A stretch of DNA of 13,662 nucleotides, from positions 2,912 through 16,573 of the forward strand of contig JALWBF010000009.1 of the NCBI GenBank assembly GCA_027016055.1, written 5' to 3'. The notes below the pieces were generated by a model. It ran no database searches and was not told where the DNA came from. It was given only the letters and a program-made list of their open reading frames with translations. A program made the position numbers and the translations under genes. Positions 1 through 6,550 of this stretch are shown piece after piece. The stretch comes from Archaeoglobaceae archaeon. Its GTDB lineage: Archaea > Halobacteriota > Archaeoglobi > Archaeoglobales > Archaeoglobaceae. Numbering within the stretch: position 1 is the first letter of the stretch; each line of letters starts with the position of its first letter.

Positions 1-23
1 AAGAGAATTGATATATCCTAACA

Positions 24-31
24 TTTATATT
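24..31 (+). promoter_or_regulatory. TATA box of the aspartate kinase gene
   Basis: TTTATATT is centred about 28 bases before the ATG at 56, the spacing expected if transcription begins at or a base or two before the start codon. No Shine-Dalgarno sequence precedes that ATG, so the mRNA is probably leaderless. A second AT-rich stretch (GATATAT near 10-16) is too far upstream for this start. Confidence 0.5.
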
Positions 32-55
32 CATAGACATTCGACGAGTTCGGGC

Positions 56-1450
56 ATGAGGGTGGTTATGAAATTCGGCGGCGTAAGTGTGAAGGATGGG
101 AAAAGCATTCTTCATTGCGCTAATCTGGTTAAGAAGTTCTCCAAGGATAATGAGATCGTTGTCGTAGTTTCCGCTATGTCCGGTGTTACCGATTCTCTGG
201 CTAACGCGGCGTATAAATGCTGTTACGAACGCTCATTGGGTTTTATAAAATCGTTCATTGCTGATTTGGCTAAGAGGCATTACGAAGCTGTCGAGGTGGC
301 TGTCAAAAACAAGAACATCAAGTCGAAGGTTTTATCGACGATAGACAATCTCGTTGACGAGCTTGAGAAGGTTTTGACCGGCATCAGCTACTTGGGCGAG
401 CTCACCAAGAGGAGTGAGGATTACATACTTTCCTTTGGCGAAAGATTGCTCGCACCCATTTTTTCAGCTTCCCTGCTTTCAGTAGGCGTCGATTCAGTTG
501 CCTTAACCGGAGGAGATGCTGGAATAATTACCGATAACAACTTCGGAAGAGCTAAGCCTTTGCCGGAATCTTATGAGATCATAAGGAACAGACTCGAACC
601 GTTAATAGCGATAAAGAAGACCGTTCCCGTCGTTACGGGATTCATAGGAACAACCGAAGACGGTGTAATCACAACCCTCGGAAGGGGCGGTAGCGACCTT
701 ACGGCAACGCTAATAGCAGCGGCATTGGATGCCGATGAGGTCTGGCTTTGGAAGGAAGTTGACGGCATAATGACTACCGATCCAAAGATAGTGCCGGAAG
801 CGAGGGTGATTCCGGAAATATCGTATCAGGAGGCTATGGAGCTATCGCATTTTGGTGCAAAGATCTTGCATCCTCGCGCCTTGGAACCGGTTATGGCGAA
901 GAAGATTCCTGTAAGGATAAAGAACACGTTCAATCCAGATGCCGATGGAACCGTAATTAAGGAGGAAACCAAGTCAACTAAGGATATAGTGAAGGCGATA
1001 AGTCTGGTTGAAAAGGCTGGAATAATAAACATCAGCGGAGCGGGATTCGATTTTGCAGAAATAATGTCTGAGGTGTTCAGAAGGCTTGCGAAAGCCAAGG
1101 TTAACGTTATAATGGTTGCCCAAAGCTCTTCCGAGCTCAATCTGTCTATAGTCGTTGACAAGGCCGATATAAACAAGGCTATGAAGGCTCTTTCCGGCTT
1201 AAACAACGGAGTTGCCAAGGTTTCGAAGAAGGATGACGTTGCAATAGTCAGTGCCGTTGGTGCTGGAATGGCCGGAACGCCGGGAGTGGCGGGAAGGATC
1301 TTCTCCGCTCTGGGTAGAAACAAGATCAACGTGATCATGATCAGCCAGAGCTGCTCGGAATACAACGTCTCCTTTGCCGTAGCGAAGGAGAACGGGAGAA
1401 AGGCTGTGAAGGTCATTCACGACGAATTTAACTTGGGGAAAAAGAAATGA
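56..1450 (+). CDS. lysC: Aspartate kinase with two C-terminal ACT domains
   Basis: Phosphorylates L-aspartate with ATP, the first step toward lysine, threonine and methionine; cytosolic. The 464-residue protein opens with MRVVMKFGGVSV, the amino-acid kinase nucleotide-binding motif (usually KFGGTSV). It carries the conserved TLGRGGSDLTA segment and the VDGIMTTDP segment that follow the catalytic core, then SHFGAKILHPRA. Two ACT domains follow: one starting near INISGAGFDF, the other near AIVSAVGAGMAGTPG. They normally bind lysine or threonine for feedback control, which is known of the family and not shown here. The frame is open from a TTG at 8, but the ATG at 56 is chosen because it sits directly before the conserved motif and at leaderless distance from a TATA box. 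Length matches archaeal monofunctional enzymes, and no homoserine dehydrogenase domain is fused. The gene ends one base before the convergent small gene. Confidence 0.95.
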   Translation: MRVVMKFGGVSVKDGKSILHCANLVKKFSKDNEIVVVVSAMSGVTDSLANAAYKCCYERSLGFIKSFIADLAKRHYEAVEVAVKNKNIKSKVLSTIDNLVDELEKVLTGISYLGELTKRSEDYILSFGERLLAPIFSASLLSVGVDSVALTGGDAGIITDNNFGRAKPLPESYEIIRNRLEPLIAIKKTVPVVTGFIGTTEDGVITTLGRGGSDLTATLIAAALDADEVWLWKEVDGIMTTDPKIVPEARVIPEISYQEAMELSHFGAKILHPRALEPVMAKKIPVRIKNTFNPDADGTVIKEETKSTKDIVKAISLVEKAGIINISGAGFDFAEIMSEVFRRLAKAKVNVIMVAQSSSELNLSIVVDKADINKAMKALSGLNNGVAKVSKKDDVAIVSAVGAGMAGTPGVAGRIFSALGRNKINVIMISQSCSEYNVSFAVAKENGRKAVKVIHDEFNLGKKK

Positions 1451-1451
1451 A

Positions 1452-1712
1452 TTAGAAACCCGCAAAATATGCTTTTACGTGTTCGACATCTATCAATCTA
1501 GTATCGTAATTTTTCTCTACAAAGTAACAGAGCTCATCGACGTCGTCATCGTTAATTTCGCCGAAGTGCTCGATGAAGAGATCTATAAAAGCCTTCAGTC
1601 CTTCCGGAGTTATGCAAAAGCCGTTGAGTCTGAATCTTTCCATGAGCATCTCGGCAATTTTATCGATTCCCAAGGGAACCCTTAGATTGCACGAAGGACA
1701 GAAATCGTCCAT
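1452..1712 (-). CDS. Small unknown protein with an N-terminal CPSC motif
   Basis: I do not recognise this 86-residue protein. Visible features are one CPSC pair close to the N terminus (MDDFCPSC), two more isolated Cys residues, and an otherwise acidic, helix-rich body with a run of Asp residues (EINDDDVDELC). A single CxxC suggests half of a metal site, perhaps completed by a second subunit or by the other cysteines; that is inference. An in-frame TTG at 1727 would add five residues. The ATG at 1712 is preferred because a TATA-like element (1733-1742) lies about 26 bases upstream, fitting a leaderless start. The gene converges on aspartate kinase with a one-base gap, so there is no room for a separate terminator between them. 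Confidence 0.7.
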   Translation of the reverse strand: MDDFCPSCNLRVPLGIDKIAEMLMERFRLNGFCITPEGLKAFIDLFIEHFGEINDDDVDELCYFVEKNYDTRLIDVEHVKAYFAGF

Positions 1713-1732
1713 AACGTCGATTATCAAGAATA

Positions 1733-1742
1733 CATATTAAAA
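1733..1742 (-). promoter_or_regulatory. TATA-like element for the small CPSC protein
   Basis: On the minus strand this reads TTTTAATATG and is centred about 26 bases before the ATG at 1712. That spacing supports the shorter, leaderless start over the upstream TTG. It lies immediately downstream of the DUF35 gene stop, so the small gene probably has its own promoter. Confidence 0.4.
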
Positions 1743-1747
1743 CTTTG

Positions 1748-2149
1748 TTATTCCACAACCCTGAACATAGGAACGACCCTTCTCTGCTTATCCGGATAGA
1801 ACTGCTCCGTCGGAAACTCCTTGCCGTAAACTTCGACTCTTTTGCCTATGAGATCTTCATTGTCGGCTTTCTCAGCATCGACGTCGAGTCTTCCAATTAT
1901 CCAAGCTCCCTCATCAAGCTCGACGATCGCAACCACATACGGAACTTCCCTGTCGTATCCCAAAGGAGCCACGTATGTGACTGTGTAGCTCACGATTTTT
2001 CCCTTGCCAGATAGCTCAACAATTTCGAGATTTCTGCTCCCGCATCTGTTGCAAGTTGACTTCGGCGGGCACGTTATTTCCTCGCACTCCCTGCATTTGG
2101 CACCAATCAGCTTTCCCTCCATAAGCGCGGAAAAGAAATCCTTAAACAT
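1748..2149 (-). CDS. DUF35-type zinc-ribbon/OB-fold protein, thiolase partner
   Basis: A 133-residue protein of the DUF35 family. The N-terminal helix is followed by a rubredoxin-like zinc ribbon with CREC at residues 19-22 and CNRC at 33-36, and then an OB-fold from about residue 45 (GKGKIVSYTV to the end). In archaea such proteins bind thiolase and HMG-CoA synthase and help channel acetoacetyl-CoA; this is known for the family. Here it follows the thiolase gene by four bases, and its Shine-Dalgarno sequence overlaps the thiolase stop, so the two are co-transcribed and probably form a complex. No HMG-CoA synthase gene is adjacent, so a role in another acyl-CoA pathway is possible. Confidence 0.85.
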   Translation of the reverse strand: MFKDFFSALMEGKLIGAKCRECEEITCPPKSTCNRCGSRNLEIVELSGKGKIVSYTVTYVAPLGYDREVPYVVAIVELDEGAWIIGRLDVDAEKADNEDLIGKRVEVYGKEFPTEQFYPDKQRRVVPMFRVVE

Positions 2150-2152
2150 GGT

Positions 2153-2162
2153 ATCACCTCCT
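2153..2162 (-). promoter_or_regulatory. Strong Shine-Dalgarno sequence of the DUF35 gene
   Basis: AGGAGGTGAT on the minus strand is a near-perfect complement of the 16S rRNA 3' end. It overlaps the thiolase stop codon (TGA, 2156-2154) and fixes the ATG at 2149. Translational coupling of thiolase and DUF35 protein is likely. Confidence 0.75.
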
Positions 2163-3341
2163 GTGAACGCTCAGGATTATGTTCACAAGCGTCCCGAAAT
2201 CTCCGCCCAAAGTATCTGTAATAGCCGTCTCTGCATCGATCTTTACGAAATCGAGTTCTCCTCTGAGCAGTTTAACTGCCGAATATATCTGAGCCGTTCC
2301 CGTTGCTCCAACAGGATGACCCTTGCCGATCAAACCGCCGTCAGGATTTATAGGAATCTCACCGTCAGCCCAAGTCAGTCCCTCCTCAACAGCGTCGGCA
2401 CCCTTTCCGTATTCGAAGAAGCCCATAGCCTCGCTCGCTATAACTTCGGCAATCGTAAAGCAGTCGTGTATGAATGCGACGTCTATATCCTTCGGAGTCA
2501 TTCCGGCCTCCTTATAAGCCATCTCGGCAGATTTCCTTCTCGGCAAGGCTTTCACTATATCCCATTTCTGCCTGAAAAGACTTCCAGCAGAAGCTTGTCC
2601 AGTTCCTCGCACGTATATCGGCTCATCTACTCTATCCTCAGCGAAATCTGCAGTTGCTATGATTACGGCCGAAGCTCCATCCGTCATAGGACAGCAGTCG
2701 AACAACGTTAGCGGGGAGCAGATCATCCTCGAATTTAGGACATCCTCAACCTTCAGATTACCAAACTTGTTATAGAACTGAGCCTTCGGGTTCATAGCTC
2801 CGTATTTATGGTTCTTAACCGAAACGTGGGCTATCTTCTCTCTTAGCTTATCCAAAGGTATATCGTAGGTTTTCGCGTATAACCTCGCTATTAAAGCGAA
2901 GACTCCGGGGAAAGTTAAGCCGGAATTTACTTCGTAAGCCGAATCCAAAGCTGTAGCTAATGCTCTCGTCCCGATTGGCGTTCCGGCTGAGTGTAGCTTC
3001 TCCGCCCCGCCGACGAGAACGCAATCGTAAATCCCGTGCTTAACTGCCAAATATGCCTCCCTGAAAGCTACTGAAGATGATGCACAGGCTCCCTCGAATC
3101 TATAAGCCGGAATACCGCTAAGTCCTATTTCATCCGCTATAAAACCGCCCAAATTTGCCGCTCCATCCGTTATTTCTCCTACGAAGTTCCCGAAGTATAT
3201 CGCCTCTATATCCCTTAGCTCTATGTTCGATGAATCGAAAGCTTCGAAGAATGCTTCGGCGAAAAGTTCCGGAAGGGTTTTATCCGGATGAGAGCCGAAT
3301 TTTGTTTGCCCAACGCCCAACACTGCAACATCCCTTTTCAT
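2154..3341 (-). CDS. Thiolase family protein (archaeal acetyl-CoA acetyltransferase, SCP-x-like)
   Basis: A 395-residue thiolase, the usual length for the archaeal SCP-x-like group. The nucleophilic cysteine is Cys86 in EGACASSSVAFREA. The other catalytic signatures are HDCF at 292-295 and GHPVGATG at 341-348, with NPDGGLIGKG before the latter. HDCF replaces the Asn motif of bacterial biosynthetic thiolases and is typical of the archaeal enzymes that work with DUF35 partners. It could condense two acetyl-CoA to acetoacetyl-CoA for the mevalonate route, or act on longer acyl-CoAs in degradation; the sequence does not decide this. It is the first gene of an operon with the DUF35 gene. The ATG at 3341 begins MKRDVAVLGVG, the normal thiolase N terminus. 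Confidence 0.9.
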   Translation of the reverse strand: MKRDVAVLGVGQTKFGSHPDKTLPELFAEAFFEAFDSSNIELRDIEAIYFGNFVGEITDGAANLGGFIADEIGLSGIPAYRFEGACASSSVAFREAYLAVKHGIYDCVLVGGAEKLHSAGTPIGTRALATALDSAYEVNSGLTFPGVFALIARLYAKTYDIPLDKLREKIAHVSVKNHKYGAMNPKAQFYNKFGNLKVEDVLNSRMICSPLTLFDCCPMTDGASAVIIATADFAEDRVDEPIYVRGTGQASAGSLFRQKWDIVKALPRRKSAEMAYKEAGMTPKDIDVAFIHDCFTIAEVIASEAMGFFEYGKGADAVEEGLTWADGEIPINPDGGLIGKGHPVGATGTAQIYSAVKLLRGELDFVKIDAETAITDTLGGDFGTLVNIILSVHRR

Positions 3342-3364
3342 TGTTCATCAAAGAAATTTCGAGG

Positions 3365-3376
3365 AAATAAAAATTT
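3365..3376 (-). promoter_or_regulatory. Candidate TATA element of the thiolase operon
   Basis: AAATTTTTATTT on the minus strand is centred about 29 bases before the ATG at 3341, in the 54-base gap after the PhoH-type gene. No clear Shine-Dalgarno sequence precedes the ATG, so a leaderless or very short leader is expected. Confidence 0.35.
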
Positions 3377-3395
3377 CCATTCGACTTTCGACGAA

Positions 3396-4547
3396 TTACT
3401 TTCTGCGTTTGCCTCTAACCTCTATAGCCCTAACCCCAACTCCCATAAGCTTTCTTATCACGGCATCGACGAACCTGACGTGATTTCCCTTCTGCCCTAC
3501 GAATGCTCCAAACGCGTTCTCGTTAACCTTAACGGCAAGCATTGGGCCGGCAAAGTCTATATCTTCGATATGCTTCCAGATCCAAGAAACGGGGTGAATA
3601 GCTCTTATAAGCTCTCTGAAATCCAAGGTTAGCTCAACTCCCCTAATTCTTTTTTCAGTCTCCTCCTCGATTGCGTTTATCCTTTCACCGCCTCTGCCCA
3701 CTAACCTTCCGAAGTGACCCTGCTTGACTATGATCAGAGCATCCGGCGTGTGCTCTGAAGTTATCTCGAACTTCTCCTTCTCCTCGCCGAACTCCACAAC
3801 CGTGATGACATCTGCATCAGGCGAATGAACCCTTGTAGCTTCAAGAATCTCTTCTTCTTCGTCGCTCAGCTCCCTCGTTCTCATCCTGTATTCTATAAGA
3901 AGTCTTAGACCCCTCTTCGCACCCTCTCTAACTATATCCTTTATTCCCAAGTCGACAACCTTTGCGTTTTCTTCACTCATAAGAACGTCTCTGATGAGGG
4001 TTGCAGGATCGTTCTCAACAGCTTTAAGCGATTGGAAAACTGGATCTCCGGCAACTATTAGCCTGCTGTTCCTTCCCACTCTGACTATAACTTCGATAAG
4101 ACTTTCCGGCTTCAGAGCTTGAACCTCATCCAAAAATATGATCGCATCGTCGAAAGTCCTACCCTTAAGGTAATGAGAATCGACGAAAACCAATCTTCCG
4201 TTGTTTATCAGCTCCTCAAGCTTATTCCATTCAACGAACTCACCTATAACGTCTCTAACGTATTCCTTAGCGAGTTTGAGAAATTCTTCACCAGCTTTAG
4301 CCATCGTAAGCTCCTCTCCAGTTACGACATCCACCATCGGCTTGACGACGATGAACCTCCTGTGATTTCCCTCCAAAACATCATCTATGCCGTATGCCAA
4401 GCTGAAGAGCGATTTACCCGTTCCGGTTGGACCGAATATTCCGATTATATCGTAATCGTCATTTAAAGCGTCGAGTATCTCCTCCTGCCCCGGTGTTAGA
4501 GGTTCGATCTTTTCGAGAATCATAGGAGAAAGTTTAAATTTCTGCAT
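3396..4547 (-). CDS. PhoH-like ATPase with C-terminal KH-like RNA-binding motifs
   Basis: A 383-residue protein. Residues 15-220 form a PhoH-type P-loop ATPase: Walker A GPTGTGKS at 39-46, Walker B IIFLDE at 136-141, and the sensor-like IVAGDP at 164-169. The C-terminal third carries two GxxG loops typical of KH RNA-binding folds, VGRGGERI at 283-290 and VGQKGNHV at 350-357, and the tail is basic (RGKRRK). An RNA-directed ATPase or helicase-like role is the best inference; the cellular target is unknown. It is the third gene of an operon, starting 12 bases after the HAD-like gene. A second ATG at 4523 (residue 9) is a possible alternative start, since neither has a convincing Shine-Dalgarno sequence. 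No PIN nuclease domain is fused to it, unlike some bacterial PhoH relatives. Confidence 0.85.
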   Translation of the reverse strand: MQKFKLSPMILEKIEPLTPGQEEILDALNDDYDIIGIFGPTGTGKSLFSLAYGIDDVLEGNHRRFIVVKPMVDVVTGEELTMAKAGEEFLKLAKEYVRDVIGEFVEWNKLEELINNGRLVFVDSHYLKGRTFDDAIIFLDEVQALKPESLIEVIVRVGRNSRLIVAGDPVFQSLKAVENDPATLIRDVLMSEENAKVVDLGIKDIVREGAKRGLRLLIEYRMRTRELSDEEEEILEATRVHSPDADVITVVEFGEEKEKFEITSEHTPDALIIVKQGHFGRLVGRGGERINAIEEETEKRIRGVELTLDFRELIRAIHPVSWIWKHIEDIDFAGPMLAVKVNENAFGAFVGQKGNHVRFVDAVIRKLMGVGVRAIEVRGKRRK

Positions 4548-4559
4548 AAATCAATTTCG

Positions 4560-5537
4560 TCAGCTTAAGATTCCGGCCAAACCTCTTAGCCTTCTTCTCA
4601 TAGCCTTCGATTTATTAATAACTTCATCGACATCCGATTCGTCGATCCAGTAAAACTCCGTCCCCCTGAGCTTATCCGCTATATCACTACCGAACTCCCG
4701 CATTACGAATCTTCTGACTCCCTCCACGCCTCCGCTTAGATAAGCTTCAACGATATAAGCTTCGGCAAACGTCGTTTCGCTGATTATAGCCAAGTTCGAA
4801 TTTTTGACCGCAAATTCGTTTCCGTTGAATGAAGCGGCCAATCCTTTTTCCTTAGCCCATGAAAGCATCGCGTGATCGGATATGCTATCTCCTATAACCA
4901 CCGGATTCGGGACGCTATACATTCTAACGACGTCAAGCTTTCTTTTTCCTCCTACAGCCTTAACTTCATCCAAAATCCTTCCCGCCTCCATTTTCGCAAG
5001 CTTATTCCAGAAGAAGTCGTTTAGCCATTCAACCGAGCCTTTTGAGCGATCCCTAAGCGGAATTTCGATTTCCGGTAAGGAAGCGATGATCTCCACGGCC
5101 TGAAGTATAAACTCCTTTTCATCCTTGGGCAGACGATAATTTTCCGGCTTGAAGGCGGTTGCATGAATCCTTCGTATGCCCAAAGGCTTAGCTGAAACAT
5201 CCAAAAACTGCTCGTAGGCCGTTGAAATTACAACCGGTTCTATTCCCTTCTTAAGCAGATATCCGATCGATTCTTCTGCATCGGGCGTATATACCAAAAC
5301 CTTCTCAGCCAAATCTTTTAGCTCATCCGATGAAACACCCAAGGCTACTATGAACGGTGCGAGAAGTTTCAGCGTATCTCCTGCTTCGTATCCCTTCTTC
5401 TTTTCAATCAGAACGAGGTAATCGTCGTATTGGCTCAATCTTTCAAAGAATTCGTGGTTGTTGAGGAACGCTATTGCAATCTCATATGCAAAATCCGTTA
5501 GAACCCAAGGACCCTCCCAATCCGTGAAGAACAGCAT
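4560..5537 (-). CDS. HAD-superfamily-like protein, possibly EhaR-related
   Basis: A 325-residue protein with an N-terminal motif FFTDWEGPW resembling HAD motif I, where Asp6 would be the nucleophile and the usual second Asp is Glu8. Motif II may be VVISTAY (102-108) and motif IV is clear at VVIGDSISDHAML (213-225). A long insert lies between them, as in capped HAD phosphatases. From memory it resembles a group of archaeal proteins annotated as energy-converting hydrogenase A subunit R, but no hydrogenase genes are nearby, so that name would be misleading here. A phosphatase activity is plausible; the substrate is unknown. It begins four bases after the thioredoxin-like gene, with a good Shine-Dalgarno AGGTGAT overlapping that gene's stop. 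Confidence 0.75.
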   Translation of the reverse strand: MLFFTDWEGPWVLTDFAYEIAIAFLNNHEFFERLSQYDDYLVLIEKKKGYEAGDTLKLLAPFIVALGVSSDELKDLAEKVLVYTPDAEESIGYLLKKGIEPVVISTAYEQFLDVSAKPLGIRRIHATAFKPENYRLPKDEKEFILQAVEIIASLPEIEIPLRDRSKGSVEWLNDFFWNKLAKMEAGRILDEVKAVGGKRKLDVVRMYSVPNPVVIGDSISDHAMLSWAKEKGLAASFNGNEFAVKNSNLAIISETTFAEAYIVEAYLSGGVEGVRRFVMREFGSDIADKLRGTEFYWIDESDVDEVINKSKAMRRRLRGLAGILS

Positions 5538-5540
5538 AGC

Positions 5541-5547
5541 ATCACCT
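5541..5547 (-). promoter_or_regulatory. Shine-Dalgarno sequence of the HAD-like gene
   Basis: AGGTGAT on the minus strand lies four bases before the ATG at 5537 and includes the TGA stop of the thioredoxin-like gene, which suggests coupled translation. Confidence 0.6.
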
Positions 5548-5817
5548 GTTCCGCTCTATGAATTCCCTAAGCTCCTTTTCCGTTCTCGCACCTTTGATCC
5601 TATCTATCTCCACGCCATCCTTAATAAAAACTAAGACCGGCAGTGCGATCACTCCAAATTTCTTTGCCAGATCCCTGTTCTTTCGAACGTCGATCTTTAA
5701 GAGCTTAACATCGCCGTATTCCTTCATGAGCTTATTCATTATCGACTCTACAGCTCTGCAAGCTACACACCTTTCCGAATAAAACTCCAATATATATTTC
5801 CCTCTCGACAGATCCAT
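5542..5817 (-). CDS. Small thioredoxin/glutaredoxin-like protein
   Basis: A 91-residue thioredoxin-fold protein. The redox motif is CVAC at residues 17-20, after the strand YILEFYS, and the cis-proline region is IALPVLVF. The compact length fits archaeal thioredoxin/glutaredoxin-like redox proteins, which reduce disulfides in the cytosol. The reading frame stays open into the neighbouring tRNA gene, but translation from there is implausible. The ATG at 5817 gives a normal N terminus and lies about 24 bases from a TATA element, so the mRNA is probably leaderless. It heads an operon with the HAD-like and PhoH-like genes; a shared job for these three is not evident from sequence. Confidence 0.88.
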   Translation of the reverse strand: MDLSRGKYILEFYSERCVACRAVESIMNKLMKEYGDVKLLKIDVRKNRDLAKKFGVIALPVLVFIKDGVEIDRIKGARTEKELREFIERNR

Positions 5818-5835
5818 CAGAGAAACAACCGAAAT

Positions 5836-5846
5836 AGATATATTTA
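5836..5846. promoter_or_regulatory. Shared, palindromic TATA element between thioredoxin and tRNA-Gly genes
   Basis: AGATATATTTA contains the self-complementary core ATATAT. Its centre is about 27 bases before the first base of the tRNA on the plus strand and about 24 bases before the ATG of the thioredoxin-like gene on the minus strand. No other TATA-like element sits at a suitable distance for either gene within the 50-base gap, so one element may serve both directions. Confidence 0.5.
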
Positions 5847-5867
5847 CATTTTTGCTAAATTCTTTAA

Positions 5868-5940
5868 GCGGTCGTAGTCTAGCCTGGCAGGACGCGGGCC
5901 TCCCGAGCCCGTTGCCCGGGTTCAAATCCCGGCGGCCGCA
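5868..5940 (+). tRNA. tRNA-Gly, anticodon CCC
   Basis: A complete 73-base cloverleaf without an intron. The acceptor stem pairs GCGGTCG with CGGCCGC with one G-U pair and is followed by discriminator A, as expected for archaeal tRNA-Gly. The D arm has stem GTCT/GGAC with GG in the loop, the anticodon stem is CGGGC/GCCCG with loop CTCCCGA (anticodon CCC, reading GGG), and the T arm is CCGGG-TTCAAAT-CCCGG. The variable loop is four bases. The 3' CCA is not encoded. Six T residues shortly after the 3' end (5947-5952) can serve as a terminator and overlap the stop codon of the convergent leuD-like gene. Confidence 0.95.
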
Positions 5941-5950
5941 CTAGAATTTT

Positions 5951-6448
5951 TTAGACGTCAAAGGTCCCATACTTCTTAACGAACTCGACCAATCCTCCCT
6001 CTTGCAGTATCTTTATCATTATATCCGGCAGAGGTTTCGCCTTTAGCTCGATCCCTTTTGTAAGATCTCTAACGATTCCCTTAGCCAGATCTACTTCGAG
6101 TTCGTCTCCGGATTCAATTGGATCGGTATCAACTATCAGCACGGGTAAGCCGACGTTTATTGCGTTTCTGTAAAATATTCTGGCGAAGGATTTTGCAAGA
6201 ACAGCAGAAACTCCAGCTACTTTTAAGGCAAGAGGAGCGTGCTCTCTGCTGCTACCCATTCCAAAGTTCCTGCCACCGACAACGAAATCCCCCGGCTTAA
6301 ATTTTTTCATGAAATCTGGATCCGCATCTTCCATCACATGCTTTGCGAGTTCCTGAATGTTGCTTCTTAAATGGAAGTATCTGCCCGGAGTTATGTGATC
6401 AGTTGAGATGTTATCGCCAAACTTCCAAGCTCTTCCTTTCAGAATCAT
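5951..6448 (-). CDS. leuD: LeuD-type (isopropylmalate/homoaconitate family) dehydratase small subunit
   Basis: A 165-residue swivelling-domain subunit of the aconitase superfamily. It needs a large [4Fe-4S] subunit to isomerise a hydroxy-acid, typically 2- to 3-isopropylmalate in leucine synthesis or homocitrate in related routes. The N terminus MILKGRAWKFGDN and the segments SREHAPL and AKSFARIFYRNAINVGLP are hallmarks of the family. Two places differ from the common forms: the substrate-recognition loop reads GRYFHLRSN, where archaeal enzymes typically have YLRT (homoaconitase) or YLVY (isopropylmalate), and the loop NFGMGSSREH has Met where Cys is usual. The TDHITPGRY part resembles the TDHISPAG motif of true aconitases. 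Substrate is therefore uncertain. No large subunit is in the window. The ATG at 6448 lies about 25 bases from a TATA-like element. Confidence 0.85.
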   Translation of the reverse strand: MILKGRAWKFGDNISTDHITPGRYFHLRSNIQELAKHVMEDADPDFMKKFKPGDFVVGGRNFGMGSSREHAPLALKVAGVSAVLAKSFARIFYRNAINVGLPVLIVDTDPIESGDELEVDLAKGIVRDLTKGIELKAKPLPDIMIKILQEGGLVEFVKKYGTFDV

Positions 6449-6468
6449 CCCTCGGCAATAGCTACAAA

Positions 6469-6480
6469 GATTTAAAAAGA
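6469..6480 (-). promoter_or_regulatory. TATA-like element of the leuD-type gene
   Basis: TCTTTTTAAATC on the minus strand is centred about 26 bases before the ATG at 6448, suggesting a leaderless or nearly leaderless transcript. A GAGGG stretch right against the ATG is too close to act as a normal ribosome binding site. Confidence 0.45.
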
Positions 6481-6523
6481 TTTCAATTGAGTGAGAGATC
6501 CCAACAACAATTTAGTTATGAAT

Positions 6524-6548
6524 CAAAAATAATTAAAATAAAAATAAA
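6524..6548 (-). terminator. T-rich terminator after the cytochrome operon
   Basis: Directly after the stop of the second cytochrome the minus strand has several T runs (TTTATTTTTATTTTAATTATTTTTG), the kind of oligo-T signal that ends archaeal transcripts. No stable hairpin is seen. Confidence 0.5.
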
Positions 6549-6550
6549 GT

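Noticed and set aside
8..55. Upstream TTG start adding 16 residues to aspartate kinase
   Set aside because: The added residues do not resemble the family, and a TATA box lies inside this stretch at leaderless distance from the ATG at 56.
826..1416. Open frame of 196 codons on the minus strand inside aspartate kinase
   Set aside because: Antisense to a conserved gene, with no promoter or Shine-Dalgarno and no recognisable motif.
2004..2711. Open frame of 235 codons on the plus strand opposite the thiolase
   Set aside because: It is antisense to a well-supported gene, has no recognisable domain, and its Ser/Arg-rich composition is what the complement of the thiolase codons gives.
5818..5925. 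In-frame extension of the thioredoxin-like protein into the tRNA gene
   Set aside because: It would translate the antisense of tRNA-Gly and cross the shared promoter; the ATG at 5817 gives a normal thioredoxin start.
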